A stretch of 64,000 nt of DNA from Megamerina dolium (GCA_963854835.1 OY978525.1:53469448-53533447), one strand, 5' to 3'. Counted from the first letter of the stretch, positions 30,621 to 42,950 are shown. Notes: generated by a model not told the origin, from the sequence alone. Numbers and translations are program-made.

Positions 30621-31225
30621 ACGTTGTTCTAGAAGCACAATAATCTGTTGTTCTTTACAGATGATGCTTTGCGAATCTTAGGGTAAGTTATTCTATCAAT
30701 ACCTGGTGTATTACCTTTCAGTTTGTTTAAAGTTGACGATAGTTCAAACGGTTGATTTCTTGCTCAATTATAAGTGCACTTGGGCATGGTTGGGTGTATT
30801 CTATCTGATAAATAGTTATATTTTTCATTTGTTGAAACTTTGTGGGGAATTTAGAGTCGGAGGAATTGTTGGACCAGTCGGTGCTAAAAATGTTAGAGAT
30901 ACGGGTTTTGTCTGTGGTATATTGCAATGGAGAATTTGGATCAAGAATGCAGTGAATCTCATGTGTGATTTTGTAACCACTAAATCGTCTGATATTGCTC
31001 CAAATTTTTCCGACTGGAGTTGATGGATTTATTTCGGCTGTGAAGGTCATGAAGGATTCTCTTTCAGCTATTTTTATTTCACGTTTTAATTTTGCTCTAG
31101 CTTTCTTGTAGTTTAGCATATTGGTTAAGCTCATATTTCTTTTAAAGGTGCGCCATGAAACATTTCTGTCTTTTTTGAGCTGGTTTAATTGTGGATTCCA
31201 CCAAGGAAATGCGTATGGTTTTCTG
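30621..31225 (-). pseudogene. I-like element, segment between endonuclease and RT
   Basis: The continuation of the I-like element beyond the inserted gypsy element. Minus-strand 31134-30727 carries the linker between endonuclease and RT: NMLNYKKARAKLKREIKIAERESF, TPVGKIWSNIRRFSGYK, then the start of the RT at 30700-30621. Upstream on that strand the sequence PWWNPQLNQLKK can be read (about 31185-31215). Homology then stops abruptly near 31225, where a plus-strand ORF1 fragment begins. The endonuclease is missing. Confidence 0.8.
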
Positions 31226-32318
31226 TTATAAGAGGATTGAGGTAATAGACAACGTTAGCGGTGACGAAGTTGAAATGTGTAAAAAAATTCGCAGTGGAAA
31301 TATTCTAATCAAAACTCAAAACACCTCTCAAGCCATGAAATTAATAAAATTAATTTCTCTTACCCCATCAATAAAAATAAAAGTTACTGAACATCACTCT
31401 CTTAACTGCTCTAAGGGAGTAATATACTCTAATGACCTGAGAGGAATTAGCGAAGAATAAATTCTCAATGATCTCTCTAACCAAAATGTGTTCGAAGTTA
31501 AGAAAGATAATAGACGGTCAACTGAAAGAGACTGGCTTAATCATCATAACTTTTATAGTACCGACACTACCATCTCATGTGAATATAGGCTACGAAAAGG
31601 TTAACATCAGACCATATATTCCTCTCCCATTGCGCTGCCGAAATTGTTTTAGATTTGGGCACTCTACTAACCTTTTTAAAAACGATAAGTTATGTATGAT
31701 CTCTGCTAATAAAAAGCATTTGAACTCTAATGATGGGTGCACAAGCCCTAATATGTGTATTAACTGAAAAGAGAGCAACTTTTCCGACAGTAACCATTCC
31801 GTATTCTCCAAAGCATGTCCTGTATTCATAAAGAACAAGGAGATCCAAGCAATAATTACTCTGCAAAAAACCGATATGAGAACGGCAAAAACAATCTACG
31901 ATGATCGCCACCAAAACTCAACGTACTCTTCCATTCTCAAACATAACGGAAACAACCATCAGAGTGTAAGCTCAATTGCAACAAATATCAACGACAAACT
32001 CATACATTTACCAACAATCCCAAAACGTACATTCACCACCAAATTTCCTACACCAATATTGTCACATGATAAAACTGTTCAACCCGACAAATCTAACCGC
32101 CGTCAGATCTCATAAAGTGACGTCGACGTCAGCGACGAAGGAGAAACAACATAAAGCTCTGCCGGATATAATCAAATCTTAAATCTCAATTAAAAGCTCT
32201 GAATACAAAATGCAACAATAATAAGATAAAGAAATAAGATATTCACCAAAAATCGATTCTAGATGATTCTATGCTCCTTGACGACGAGCTATTGATTTAC
32301 CATTTCTTGTTATATATA
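31226..32318 (+). pseudogene. I-type ORF1 (gag-like) fragment, inverted relative to the I-like ORF2
   Basis: RNA-binding ORF1 protein of an I-clade element on the plus strand. RRM-like sequence (IRSGNILIKTQNTSQAMKLIKL) lies at 31226-31460. A frame change follows, then 31468-31767 with TGLIIITFIVPTLP and VNIRPYIPLPLRCRNCFRFGH, the conserved lead-in and first zinc knuckle. The knuckle has lost a Cys (FKND where C is expected). The C-terminal Ser/Asn-rich tail runs to a stop at 32113-32115. It stops at the Tc1 insertion at 32319. The 5' end is missing. It may be the inverted 5' half of the neighbouring I-like element. Confidence 0.75.
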
Positions 32319-32541
32319 CAGTGGCTCACAGCTTATTTCGTACAGTGTATATATTTTTATGTAAATGGCTGTAACATCGAAACTAAAAAACTTATCGATA
32401 AGTTTTGAATGTAGATGTCTGTGTATGTGTTTAGTAAACCTAATAAGAAAACGGGGAACCCCAAAAATTGTTCTTTTTGTCATGCAAGAGAGAAAAACTA
32501 TTGATCAGCTGATTTTCAGCTCACATCTTATTTCGTACACA
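32319..32541 (+). repeat. Left IR/DR arm of Tc1 copy B
   Basis: About 223 bp. It contains the outer and inner copies of the transposase-site core (CTTATTTCGTACA), about 200 bp apart. The matching arm at 33745-33969 is in inverse orientation. The spacing is like the two-site arms of Sleeping Beauty or S-type elements (established for those families). Confidence 0.85.
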
Positions 32542-32689
32542 AACTTCAATGTAAGTAAGTTTCATTCTGCCGCGCAGTTACAAAGTTTTTTTGAATTGTA
32601 TGAGTTTTTGGACCTTTTTAACTATTATAACAATTTTTATTATTCTTATTTTAAATAGTTAAAGTGCTGTAAATTAAACATTTAGCGTT

Positions 32690-33730
32690 ATGGGTCGTCG
32701 TACAACGATGGAACAGCGTAAACTGGTAATTAACCATTTTAGGAAAGGTCAGAGTGTGCGAAAAATTGCTGAAATGACAAATTTAAGTGCCTCAACTGTC
32801 CAATACATCATTCAACGCTTCGTTCGCGAAAATCGGTTGGAGAACAAGGGCAGAGAAGCACCTAATAAGATTTTCAACGCATCAGACGAGCGTTATATTG
32901 TACGAAAAATTAAGAAAAATCCAAAGTTATCCGCTCCGAAGTTGGCTGCAGAGGTTCAGCGTGAAATAGGAAAATCATCCAGTGCTGAAACTGTCCGACG
33001 TGTGCTGCGCAATCATGACTTGAACGGTCGAGTAGCCCGAAAGAAACCATTCATTTCGAAAATGAATATACAACGCCGACTTGACTTCGCCAAAGAGCAT
33101 ATTATTAATACTCCTGCGTTCTGGAATACCGTTATTTTCGCGGATGAGTCTAAGTTTAATATTTTTGGCTCGGACGGAATGTCATATGTTTGGCGTAAAG
33201 CTAATACCGAGCTAAACAAGGAGAACCTTAAGCCCACAGTGAAGCATGGTGGCGGTAGCGTGATGGTTTGGGCCTGTATGTCAGCAGCCGGAGTAGGTGA
33301 ATTGGTTTTTATTGAGGAAACAATGGACAAAATGAAGTACCTCGAGATTCTGAAAAACAATTTACTTCAAAGTGCAGACAAACTGGGTTTGCGGGAAGAA
33401 TTTCGGTACTACCAAGATAATGACCCAAAACATAAATCTGGGATTGTGCAATCTTGGCTTATTTGGAACTGCCCACACTTGATGTCTCCACCACCACAGT
33501 CACCTGACATGAATGTGATTGAAAATCTTTGGTCTATTTTGGACAATAAAATAAGAACACACAAGATTTCTAATAAGCAAGACCTAAAGAAGGTACTGAT
33601 GGAAGAATGGAAAAAAATCACACCAGACATCACTCAAAAATTGGTGGATTCAATGCCAAATAGACTCCAGGCTGTCATTAACGCTAAGGGATGTCAACTA
33701 AATATTAAAATCAACTTACTTTGTTTTTAG
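32690..33730 (+). CDS. Tc1-like transposase, DD34E
   Basis: 346 aa from ATG 32690 to TAG 33728-33730. It would bind the element ends, cut them and insert into TA. Residues 1-110 hold two helix-turn-helix motifs (QSVRKIAEMTNLSASTVQYI; PKLSAPKLAAEVQREIG). A basic stretch (NGRVARKKPF) at 112-121 could be a nuclear signal. The catalytic triad is Asp152 (FADESKF), Asp243 (YYQDNDPKH) and Glu278 (MNVIENLW), with 34 residues between the last two. The glycine box HGGGSVMVW is at 186-194. Length and motif spacing are normal for Tc1 transposases. No defect is visible. The start ATG is preceded by a 371-bp region holding the IR arm and putative promoter. Confidence 0.95.
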   Translation: MGRRTTMEQRKLVINHFRKGQSVRKIAEMTNLSASTVQYIIQRFVRENRLENKGREAPNKIFNASDERYIVRKIKKNPKLSAPKLAAEVQREIGKSSSAETVRRVLRNHDLNGRVARKKPFISKMNIQRRLDFAKEHIINTPAFWNTVIFADESKFNIFGSDGMSYVWRKANTELNKENLKPTVKHGGGSVMVWACMSAAGVGELVFIEETMDKMKYLEILKNNLLQSADKLGLREEFRYYQDNDPKHKSGIVQSWLIWNCPHLMSPPPQSPDMNVIENLWSILDNKIRTHKISNKQDLKKVLMEEWKKITPDITQKLVDSMPNRLQAVINAKGCQLNIKINLLCF

Positions 33731-33744
33731 TTTGAACTTAAAGA

Positions 33745-33969
33745 GACTGTACGAAATAAGCTGTGACATGAATTTTCCTATTTTTTTCTTATTTTATTTT
33801 TTTATAGTGTCAAACACTAAAATTTTGAAAAAGTAAATTTTGGAAAATAAAAAACAAACCTTCCTTTCTAAAATGGCATTTATATTTTGTTCAAATTTTT
33901 GCTATATTAGGAATTACGACTGCAGCAATTTTTAAACTGTCACTGTACGAAATAAGCTGGGAGCCACTG
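33745..33969 (-). repeat. Right IR/DR arm of Tc1 copy B
   Basis: The inverted counterpart of the left arm: inner site ACTGTACGAAATAAGCTGTG at 33745 and outer site ending in AGCTGGGAGCCACTG at 33969. Confidence 0.85.
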
Positions 33970-33971
33970 TA

Positions 33972-34704
<733 letters not shown>

Positions 34705-34709
<5 letters not shown>

Positions 34710-35284
34710 CAATAATTGCATTGAGGAAGGAGCGTTACCAGACCCTGGTAAAATAGAATGTGTTAAAAATATTCCTGTGCCAAAAAATAGGGCAATTTTA
34801 GGTTTAGTAAATTATTACCGAACATTTGTTGAGAATATGGCTGGAATGGCACTGCCAATCAACAAAATACTCAAAAAAGACGCGAAATTTGAATGGATAA
34901 AAAAATGTAGGAAAGCTGAAGATTTAAAGTTAGCAATTTGCTCTCCGCCAGTTTTAGCCTACCCAGATTTTTCTAAATCTTTTTTGTTAACAACTGAAGC
35001 TAGCAACGAGGCTGTAGGTGCAATTCTATCGCAAGTTGAAAATTTAAAAGATAGCCCACAAAGGCATCGAGGAGGACATCAGGGTGCACTGAAAACTTAT
35101 TTTAGAATTAGAAGACAATATAGGTGGAAGGATATGCATAACAAAATTAAAGATTATGTAAAAAATTGTAAAAAGTGCAAAATCAACAAAAGTTTAAAAC
35201 TTACCAAAATGTCAATGATTTTGACCGACACGCCTTCAAGATCATTCGAAAAGATTTATATGGATATGGATATCTTATCTTTGG
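34705..35284 (+). pseudogene. Gypsy-type pol fragment: RT thumb, RNase H start fused to integrase finger
   Basis: A 201-codon frame holds a broken Pol. RT connection: [17 protein letters not shown] and AYPDFSKSFLLTTEASNEAVGAILSQ (first RNase H Asp replaced by Glu). After VENLKDSPQ it jumps to the integrase zinc finger HRGGHQGALKTYF ... CKKCKINK and the first core region (FEKIYMDMD). So an internal deletion removed most of RNase H. The frame runs into an RTE element at about 35285; the rest of the integrase resumes at 38341. Different family from the errantiviruses above. Confidence 0.85.
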
Positions 35285-35512
35285 TGGTCAACTCAATGGC
35301 TGTCATGTAGTTTGATCTGAGCGCTATGTGATTATACCTTTATTTGTTAATGGGGGATAGTCATATAGCTTGCTCTGCTTACTATGTGATGGCGCTTTCA
35401 TTATTATTAATGGGGGCCAGCTGGGAGGCGGCTGAAGTGAGTGGCGAAAATCTCCTCGGTTAGAGGTTGTGCGTTGGGTTTGGGACCCGCCACATAAAAA
35501 AACCCCCCCCCA

Positions 35513-36808
35513 ATGAAAAAAATAAATATGCCTCGGATAAGGACTACCGCTTTTGTTGATGACCCCCGCAAACGAAAAAAGGACAACGATTTACGGATAT
35601 GCACCTGGAATGTCCGATCCCTTTATTGGGAGGGTGCCTCTATCCAGCTGGTTGATGTCCTCGAAAAATACAGAGCTGACATCACCGCTCTCCAGGAAAT
35701 GCGATGGACAGGACAGGACTGCTCCAAAAGAGCGTTCTGTGACATCTACTACAGTTGCCATGCTGAAAGGCACGAATTAGGATGTGGATTTTTGGTCAGC
35801 AAGAGACTACGACATCTTGTCTCACAGTTCACGCCTGTGAACGAACGGCTGGCCACAATCCGCATCAAGGCAAAATTTTTCAACATCAGCCTTATATGTG
35901 CCCACGCTCCGAAGGATGAGAAGGACAATGTGACCAAGGAGAGCTTCTTTCAGCGTCTCGAAGAAGCTTATGACCGCTGCCCCCGCCACAATATCAAAAT
36001 CGTGCTTGGCGACTTTAATGCCAGGGTGGGCAAGGAAGGTACCTTTGGTCCAACTGTCGGAAAATTCAGCCTCCACCAGAACACCTCCGATAACGGAATG
36101 AGGCTGATCGACTTCGCCGCAGCACGAAACATGGTAATTGGTGGTACCAGATTCCAGCATCTCGACATCCACAAAGCGACATGGCTGTCTCCAGATCAAC
36201 GTACAAGAAACCAAATTGATCATGTGGTGATTGACGGAAGGCATGCTTCCAGTGTGATGGACGTGAAATCGATCCGTGGTGCCAACATCGACTCGGATCA
36301 CTACCTTGCTGCAGCTAAGGTGCGCACAAGCCTATGTGCCGCAAATAATAAGAGAAGTCCCATACAGAGGAAGCTCGACGTCAGTAAGCTGCGATCACCA
36401 GAGACAGCAGATGCATTTTCCACTCGACTATCGGATCTGCTTATGCAGAACACTCCCCCACTTGATGATACATGCGCACGGTGGACACATATATCCCACT
36501 CCATGACTACTGCTGCCGAGGAGGTAATCGGTTACTACCGGCCTCTGAGGAATGAGTGGTATGATCAGAAGTGTCGCGACGCTACCGCAGAGAAAGACGC
36601 CGCCTACAGAAAAACCCTGCGTGCAGGCGCAACGCGAGCTATTAAGGAGCGGTATAGAGAGAAAAGGAGTGCAGAGAGACGTCTTTTCAGGCGCAAGAAA
36701 AGAGAACAAGAAAGACGCGAGTGTGAGGAGATAGAGATGTGTACGATGCGATGCTACGAACAATTCCGCCAATGGAGGAGTTTGCCCGATAACCCCAATT
36801 ACAGATGA
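35513..36808 (+). pseudogene. RTE ORF, endonuclease half (copy 1)
   Basis: Endonuclease domain of the RTE protein, often mis-annotated in insects as craniofacial development protein 2-like. ATG at 35513, second in-frame ATG at 35528, which is the start used in copy 2. Motifs: RICTWNVRSLYWEG, ALQEMRWTGQ (catalytic Glu), VLGDFNARVGKEG, RNQIDHVVIDGRH, NIDSDHYLAAAKV, so all endonuclease landmarks are present. After a charged linker (RRLFRRKKREQERREC) the frame is shifted by the deletion near 36739 and ends out of frame at 36808. Confidence 0.9.
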
Positions 36809-38336
36809 TGGTGTTGATATTCCACCACCCGACTATGACGAGGTTGAAACGGCCATTTTAAGGCTGAAGAACAACAAAGCTGCAGGTGCTGATGGCCTGC
36901 CTGCCGAGTTGTTTAAGACCAGAGGCGATGAGCTGCTCACCCGCATGCACCAGCTCATAAGCAGAATATGGTCGGATGAAAGCATGCCTGATGATTGGAG
37001 GCTCAGTGTTCTCTGTCCTGTACATAAAAAAGGAGACCCCACAATTTGCGCCAACTACCGTGGAATAAGTCTCCTGAGCATCGCATACAAGGTTCTATCG
37101 AGCGTACTGTGTGAAAGGTTGAAGCCTATGCTCAGCAACCTGATTGGACTTTATCAGTGTGGCTTCAGACCTGTCAAATCCACCATCGACCAGATTTTCA
37201 CACTCCGCCAAATCCTGGAGAAGACCCAAGAAAAACAGATCGACACACACCACCTATTTGTTGATTATAAAGCCGCTTTCGACAGTCCGGTAAGGGATTA
37301 CCTCTACGCAACAATGTCTGAGTTCGGTATTCCTGCAAAGCTCATTCGACTTTGTAGAATGACACTGCATAACTCCCGTTGTGCAGTGAAATTTGGGAAG
37401 GACCTCTCCGCACCGTTTAATACCGAACGGGGTTTCAGACAAGGTGATTCGTTATCGTGCGACTTCTTCAATCTTATTATGGAGAAAATAATACGAGCTG
37501 CTGATCTACGACATAATGGCAGTATCTTCAACAAAAGTGTCATGCTGTTAGCGTATGCCGACGATATTGACATAATCGGCATGAACACGCGAGCAGTCAG
37601 TGCAGCATTCTCAGAGTTGGAAAGAGAGTCGCGTCGGATGGGTCTCACGGTGAACGAGGGCAAGACGAAGTATCTAGTGTCAACAAACAAAGAGTCCAGG
37701 CATCTTGGACAGCACGTCACTGTTGACGACTACGCTTTTGAAGTAGTAAGGGACTTTGTCTATCTTGGAACCAGCATTAACAGCAGTAATGACGTCAGCT
37801 TGGAGATCATGCGTATGATAACTCTTGCTAACAGGTGTTACTTTGGGCTGAGTAAGCAATTGAGAAGTCGAGCCCCCTCTCGAAGAACGAAAACTACACT
37901 CTACAAGTCTCTCATCATGCCTGTCCTAACATATGGCGCTGAAGCCTGGACAATTTCCACCTCGGATGAGCGAATGCTGGGAGTTTTCGAGAGAAAAGTT
38001 GGTGGCGAGTACCGAATAAGGTACAACCATGAGCTGTACGAGCTGTATGCCGATATTGACATAGTAAAGCGCATCAAAATCCAGCGGCTGCGCTGGCTAG
38101 GTCATGTCGAGCGAATGGAAGAACACGCTCCAGCTAAGAAGGTGTTATATTCGGAACCCGCTGGAGGACGACGCAGAAGAGGAAGACCAAACCTCCGGTG
38201 GAAAGACCAAGTACTGGAGAACCTGACGGCGCTTGGAATTTCTAATTGGCGAAGAACAGAGATGGCTGGCGAAGCATGTTATTTTCGGCCTAAATCGATA
38301 TTCGGTTACAGGCCATTACACGCTATATTTATATAA
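36780..38336 (+). pseudogene. RTE ORF, reverse transcriptase half (copy 1)
   Basis: RT of the same element, open to the stop at 38334-38336. Motifs: AAGADGLPAELFK, CPVHKKGDPTICANYRGISL, GFRPVKSTIDQIF, VDYKAAFDS, GFRQGDSLSCDFFN, catalytic LAYADDIDIIG, GLTVNEGKTKYL. A C-terminal region has RLRWLGHVERM and GRRRRGRPNLRW. Only the join to the endonuclease half is damaged. The second core Asp box is intact (FVDYKAAFD). Confidence 0.9.
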
Positions 38337-38340
38337 AAAA

Positions 38341-38880
38341 TTTTAGTCACAGATAATGATACAAATTTTACATTGAAATTGTTCTCAGATCCATGCAAAA
38401 TGCTAGGTGTTAAAAAATTACATATAACGCCATATCACCAACAAATAAACGGTTCCATAGAAAGAAGTCACAAACCCTTAGCGGAGCTTTTTTAAGGAAG
38501 ATTGTTCAAAGTGGGACTAGGGGTTGGCATCAGCAATGCATGTTCACAACAATACAGTACATACTACAACCAAACGAACACCTTTCAGCATACTATACCA
38601 AAAGAACACCACTACACCACTCAAAAGAGAAAAAAAAGTTATTGAAATATCAATTAGAGAAGTCCCACAAACTAATTAAGGAAAATCAGGAAAATGCAAA
38701 GGAAACGCCAATGGAGAAAAGGTTCCATTAAAAAATCAAACGAGGAAAAACAAATAAATTTAGTCCCATTTGGATTGGATCCTACGAAATAGTAAACATA
38801 AACAGTCCAGTAACAACGACTATCCAAGTCGGACGAAAAAACAAAATGTACCACAATATTTAATAAAACTTTTCCACCAA
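38341..38880 (+). pseudogene. Gypsy-type integrase core remnant (copy 1)
   Basis: The continuation of the pol fragment interrupted by RTE. ILVTDNDTNFTLKLF has the second catalytic Asp; KLHITPYHQQINGSIERSHK has the Glu region (INGSIERSH). It is followed by a basic C-terminal tail broken by stops, and LVPFGLDPT. No LTR is recognised after it; the inverted-repeat element starts 80 bp later. Confidence 0.8.
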
Positions 38881-38960
38881 AATTAAAATAACATTAAATT
38901 CGATGATCTAAACCTCTACAAAAACACCCTACAATAACATAACACCGAGTATGCATAAAA

Positions 38961-40565
38961 GCAGAGACTTCAGAAGTCTAGAGATATCCCACTGTTAATA
39001 GACAGTGTTTAACAGCAAATCTGACGAAAAAACAATGGCTCCCTTTTCACTCAAAACCGAAAATAGTTTTAGATACACTGGAAACAGATTGAGCATTTTC
39101 ATACTTAAACCAACCGCAACTCTCACAATCGATTTGAGTCGGCATTGTCCCGTATATAAATATTTTCATATGTACCTATATATGAATGCGACGATGAATA
39201 TTGAAATTATATGTGATAATTATACATTTTTTAACACAGAGATATGAGAAATTCATCAAATGTAATATTTGAATAAATATGTTCTCAAAAAATTTATTTA
39301 TATCCAAATTTTATTCAAATTAAATTTAAATCTTCCTGTTGAAAGATTAGCTGCCTCGTGTTTCATACTCATAATTCAGTCTATTGAATGCCTATCACAA
39401 AATCAAATACTGTTTTCTGCATTCACTCCATCGCTGTCTTCGTTTTTACTACGTACAAAAGAAATATGTATACGCATGCCTAGCATAATATGATAATTTT
39501 TCATTCTGAATACACGCAATCGACAACGCAGCAGACGATTGGATGGAACAAACGAAACATTGCGTTCTGTTACACATATGGTATATACATTAGAGCGGTC
39601 CAAATTTCGCGCCACAAACCGTATAGCAAAAGCTGAAACTACTATAATTTTAGGTATATTTGCTCGAGAATCGATGGGTCTAAAATTAATTTCGACCCTC
39701 CGATTTTCTGTCCATATAAAAATGATTTTTTAAATATTTTGTGTGGAAAGAAATATTTCTTTGTGGAAATGCGTGGAGTTTAATTTATCAACGAAAGACG
39801 AACAATTTTATGATTTTGCGTGTCTTCCCCTTGATGTTGGTGGCTGCTGAGCACACTCAATACGTCAAAATCTTCAAAAATTACAAAAATCCAATCGCAT
39901 GATTGCTTTGTTGCCGATCTCGCGTATTTATCAGTGAAAAATAGGCAATTCTGCTTCACGTGCGTATATATATAATTTACATAGTAAAATATGTAGAAAG
40001 CGAGGAACGAGAGCAATAGAAAGAAACAGATGATAGAGTTGATTTGCTGGCAGTAGGTAAATACGGAATGATGTCTTATTGAAATTCACTTGAGTTTCTA
40101 TAGCTAAAACATTTTGATAAGAATTAATTATTGTAAACAAATTAAATTTTAATAATACATCGCGTTCCATGATAATTTCATTAATTCTTATGACCTACAT
40201 ATTTCTAATAACATGTTGATATTAATTAATTTTTGAGAAAAAATAACTCAAATATTGCATTTGCTGAATTTCGCTTCTATACTCGTAAATATAATTTCGA
40301 ATTATCGTATATAATTTCTATATTAATAAATCTTCATCGTCGGATTCATACATAGGTATATATGAAAATATAAATTGTGAGAGCTGCGGTTAGATTATAA
40401 AAATGCTCATCCTCAACTATTTCCAGTGTATCTAAAATAATTTTTGGTTTTAAGTGAAAAAGGGGCTATTGTTTCTTCGCCAGATTTGCTGTTAAAACGC
40501 TGTCTATTAACAGTGGGATATCTCTATACTTCTAAAGTGTCTGTCTATACTTCTGAAGTCTCTGC
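38961..40565. mobile_element. 1.6-kb element with long terminal inverted repeats (copy 1)
   Basis: The ends start GCAGAGACTTCAGAAGT and are inverted at 40549-40565. The arms match imperfectly over about 350 bp (38961-39310 and 40205-40565), including GATATCCCACTGTTAATAGA and TTTTAGATACACTGGAAA. The right arm has an extra stretch of about 20 bp near its end. The central 900 bp (39310-40205) contain only short frames with no recognised domain. It looks like a foldback-type or non-autonomous DNA transposon. Target duplication not evident. Confidence 0.75.
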
Positions 40566-40689
40566 TAATTGGTTGTTGGGCTTCTGTTATCTTTATTTGA
40601 ATCACTGTTTAAATCAGTTTGGTTGTTGATTATATATTGTACATAAGTTTGAAATTTTAATTTTAATTTTAAGTTACATAACAAATTTT

Positions 40690-42950
40690 CTATTTCAAGC
40701 TTATTCTGCATATGTATCACTTTGCGTTTCTTACCTCTCGTATTCTATCTTCACTCTTCATTATTCTTGTTATTTTAATGTTATGGTTGCATGTTGATTT
40801 GTTTTTTAATCCGCTTGCCGATCTTAAAATTCGTAACAATCGCTCTGGAATGTCTGGTGGTGTTGACGAGAACACAAAAACTCTGATTCACATACTCTGT
40901 AAGCAATATAGTTGTCTAAATATTGTTCATTTTAACGCTCGAAACTTAAATGGTCCCAAATTGGACTATATAAATTATATCTTTGAAGACTTCTTGTCGA
41001 TATTGTGTGTGTTTTTGAGACGTCGTTCAAATCTGATATTTCAGATCGGCTCTATTCCATTAACGAATACAAACTTTTTAGGAATGACAGGTGCTCGAAG
41101 AGAGGAGGTGGTGGTGTTGCGGTCTATTGTAAATGTGATCTTGATGTCAAGGGCGTAAGCCAAAGCAATAACTCGATGATTAAGTTTATTAATGTTGAAA
41201 TATTTGACAGTTGTACCAAGTTTCTAATATCGTGTGTTTATAATCCACATCGCGTTTATGACAATCTTGTTATATTCGGAGATTTTAACATTAATTTATT
41301 GATGAATGATAATACTGCCCGTGGTTTTTTAAACTATATCCCTACTAATGCCCTCACTGCCATAAACTGTCTCTCGCCCACCCGTTACTTTACTACAGCT
41401 GAACCTAGTTTACTTGACATGTTCCTAATTTCAGATCAATACTTTATGATCAAATATCCTTCTTTTTTATCATGATTTAATTTATTGCTGTGTTAATCGA
41501 GCTTCTGGCGCTGAATATATTTCGTATCGTAACTACAACTCCATTGATTATGCTTCTCTATTTGATAAGCTGGTGGTTGCTGGATACAGTTGATAAGAAG
41601 CTCAGTTTCCTTTTGGACCTTATTGCCAGTTTCTTTGAGGTTTGTTCCTCATAAATCTTCTAAAGATTTTAATAAAATTTGCTCTGGGTTTAATAATCAT
41701 GTGTTATCATGTATCAAAGTAAAAAACAAACAATATTCCAAATGGAAAAGAAATCGGACGAGATGCTTATATAATTGCTAGCAACCATGCTAATTTGGTA
41801 ATTAGACAATAAAAAAAAGGCTTTTTTGGTTCGAAACTTCACTCCAATCTCTCAACAAAGCAATTGTGGCGTAATATTCGACAACTTAAAATAACACACC
41901 AAAATAACACTACTCTCAATCCTGAGGTGCTTAGCAAAATGTTCATATCTTCTAGTAGCTCCTGCAGTACCTCTTTAAATGAATCTTTTGAGCATTCTAT
42001 ATTTAATGACGACGTAGCGTTTCGTTTTGTTTGTTTGTTTGCGAGGATGATGTGGCTAGATGCGTGATTACTTCAAATGCTGTTGGAACCCATCAGGATT
42101 ATTAAGATAATTCTTCCATATATTCTTCCATCTTTAACACATATTATAAATCATTGCTTTACCAGCTCCGACTTTCCAACCTCATGGAAAATTGATACCA
42201 TTATTCCCATTGCTAAGAATTGTTCAGTCGAACTAATTGCTAATTACCTCAGTAATAGGCAACAACAAGTAAGAGTTGGGGACGACTTTGCTTGTTTCTT
42301 TACTTGTTGATTCTATACTACATGTTTGTAAGCATTCTACGATCCGTGCCTACGCTGACGATATTCAGCTATATATTTCCGCAATCCCTACTGAGGTTGA
42401 TGATATGATCATAAAACTTTATGCTGACCTCCAGTCCATTAACTCGTGGGTAGACAAGAACGTGTTAAGGATTAAGCCTTTGAAATTCAAGCTATTGCCT
42501 ACATCGAGAATATATGCTCTCTAGTTATTCAACCAATCTTAATTGGGAATTCTCAACTTGAACTTGTCAATACTGTCGTTTCGCACAGTGCGATCTGATA
42601 TACTTTGGTCTGCGTTTCTATGATCATATTTTTGACAAATCTATCGCTATTCTAGGAGTTGGATTGGCTGACTTTTTGCAAATTCATAATATAATTTTTC
42701 TTCATCCATTTAACACTTGCAAAACACCGTGGTATTTATATGAGAAATTGAGATTACTGCAATCTCCACGATCCACCCAACTCGCTTCCATCCGGGCTCA
42801 AGCGAATTGTTCATGTTGGCTGTTTCAGAAGCCTTAATATTTCCTTAATTTTTTTTCTTTCTCCTTTTTTTTAATTCTATCTTTAATTTTACTTTTAGTT
42901 AAGTTTCTTAGTGCAATATTTGTTGTCATTAGTATGTGAGATTTTTATTG
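40690..42950 (+). pseudogene. CR1/Jockey-group non-LTR retrotransposon, decayed (copy 1)
   Basis: Endonuclease: IVHFNARNLNGPKLDYINYI (about 40918-40985), frameshift, then FETSFKSDIS, RGGGGVAVYCK, ISCVYNPHRVYD, VIFGDFNINLL and PSLLDMFL up to 41475. The RT is mostly deleted. Remains are TDFPTSWK-like sequence (SSDFPTSWKIDTIIPIAK, about 42163-42225), IANYLSNRQQQVRVG, catalytic AYADDIQLYIS (about 42348-42380) and an end piece LYEKLRLLQSPRSTQLAS (about 42735-42795). The 3' UTR runs to about 42950. Many frameshifts and internal deletions. Confidence 0.8.

Larger units (their letters stand above)
32319..33969 (+). mobile_element. Tc1-like DNA transposon, copy B (intact)
   Basis: 1651 bp flanked by TA (32317-32318, 33970-33971). 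The ends are CAGTGGCTCACAGC and complement. IR/DR arms: outer sites 32319-32347 and 33941-33969, inner sites about 32517-32541 and 33745-33766, all with the TTATTTCGTACA core. The transposase is uninterrupted. It differs from copy A only by scattered substitutions and small indels. Inserted beside the I-type ORF1 fragment. A candidate autonomous element. Confidence 0.97.
35285..38340 (+). mobile_element. RTE-clade non-LTR retrotransposon, copy 1
   Basis: Inserted into the gypsy integrase sequence (left junction about 35285, right junction about 38340 before ATTTTAGTCACAGATAATG). Its 5' leader lacks about 85 bp relative to copy 2. The single ORF is split by a deletion of about 170 bp near 36739. 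The 3' end closes with a short TTTATATAAAA tail rather than long poly-A, usual for RTE. Confidence 0.9.

Noticed and set aside
36301..36772. Antisense ORFs across the RTE endonuclease
   Set aside because: They mirror the RTE coding frame on the opposite strand and recur identically in the second RTE copy. No independent evidence.
35513..36808. Host gene for craniofacial development protein 2
   Set aside because: That label is a common misannotation. The endonuclease plus YADD reverse transcriptase, the leader and the second copy show it is an RTE retrotransposon.
39269..40170. Short ORFs in the centre of the 1.6-kb inverted-repeat element as a transposase
   Set aside because: No catalytic motif or helix-turn-helix can be recognised. 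They are too short and scattered over both strands.
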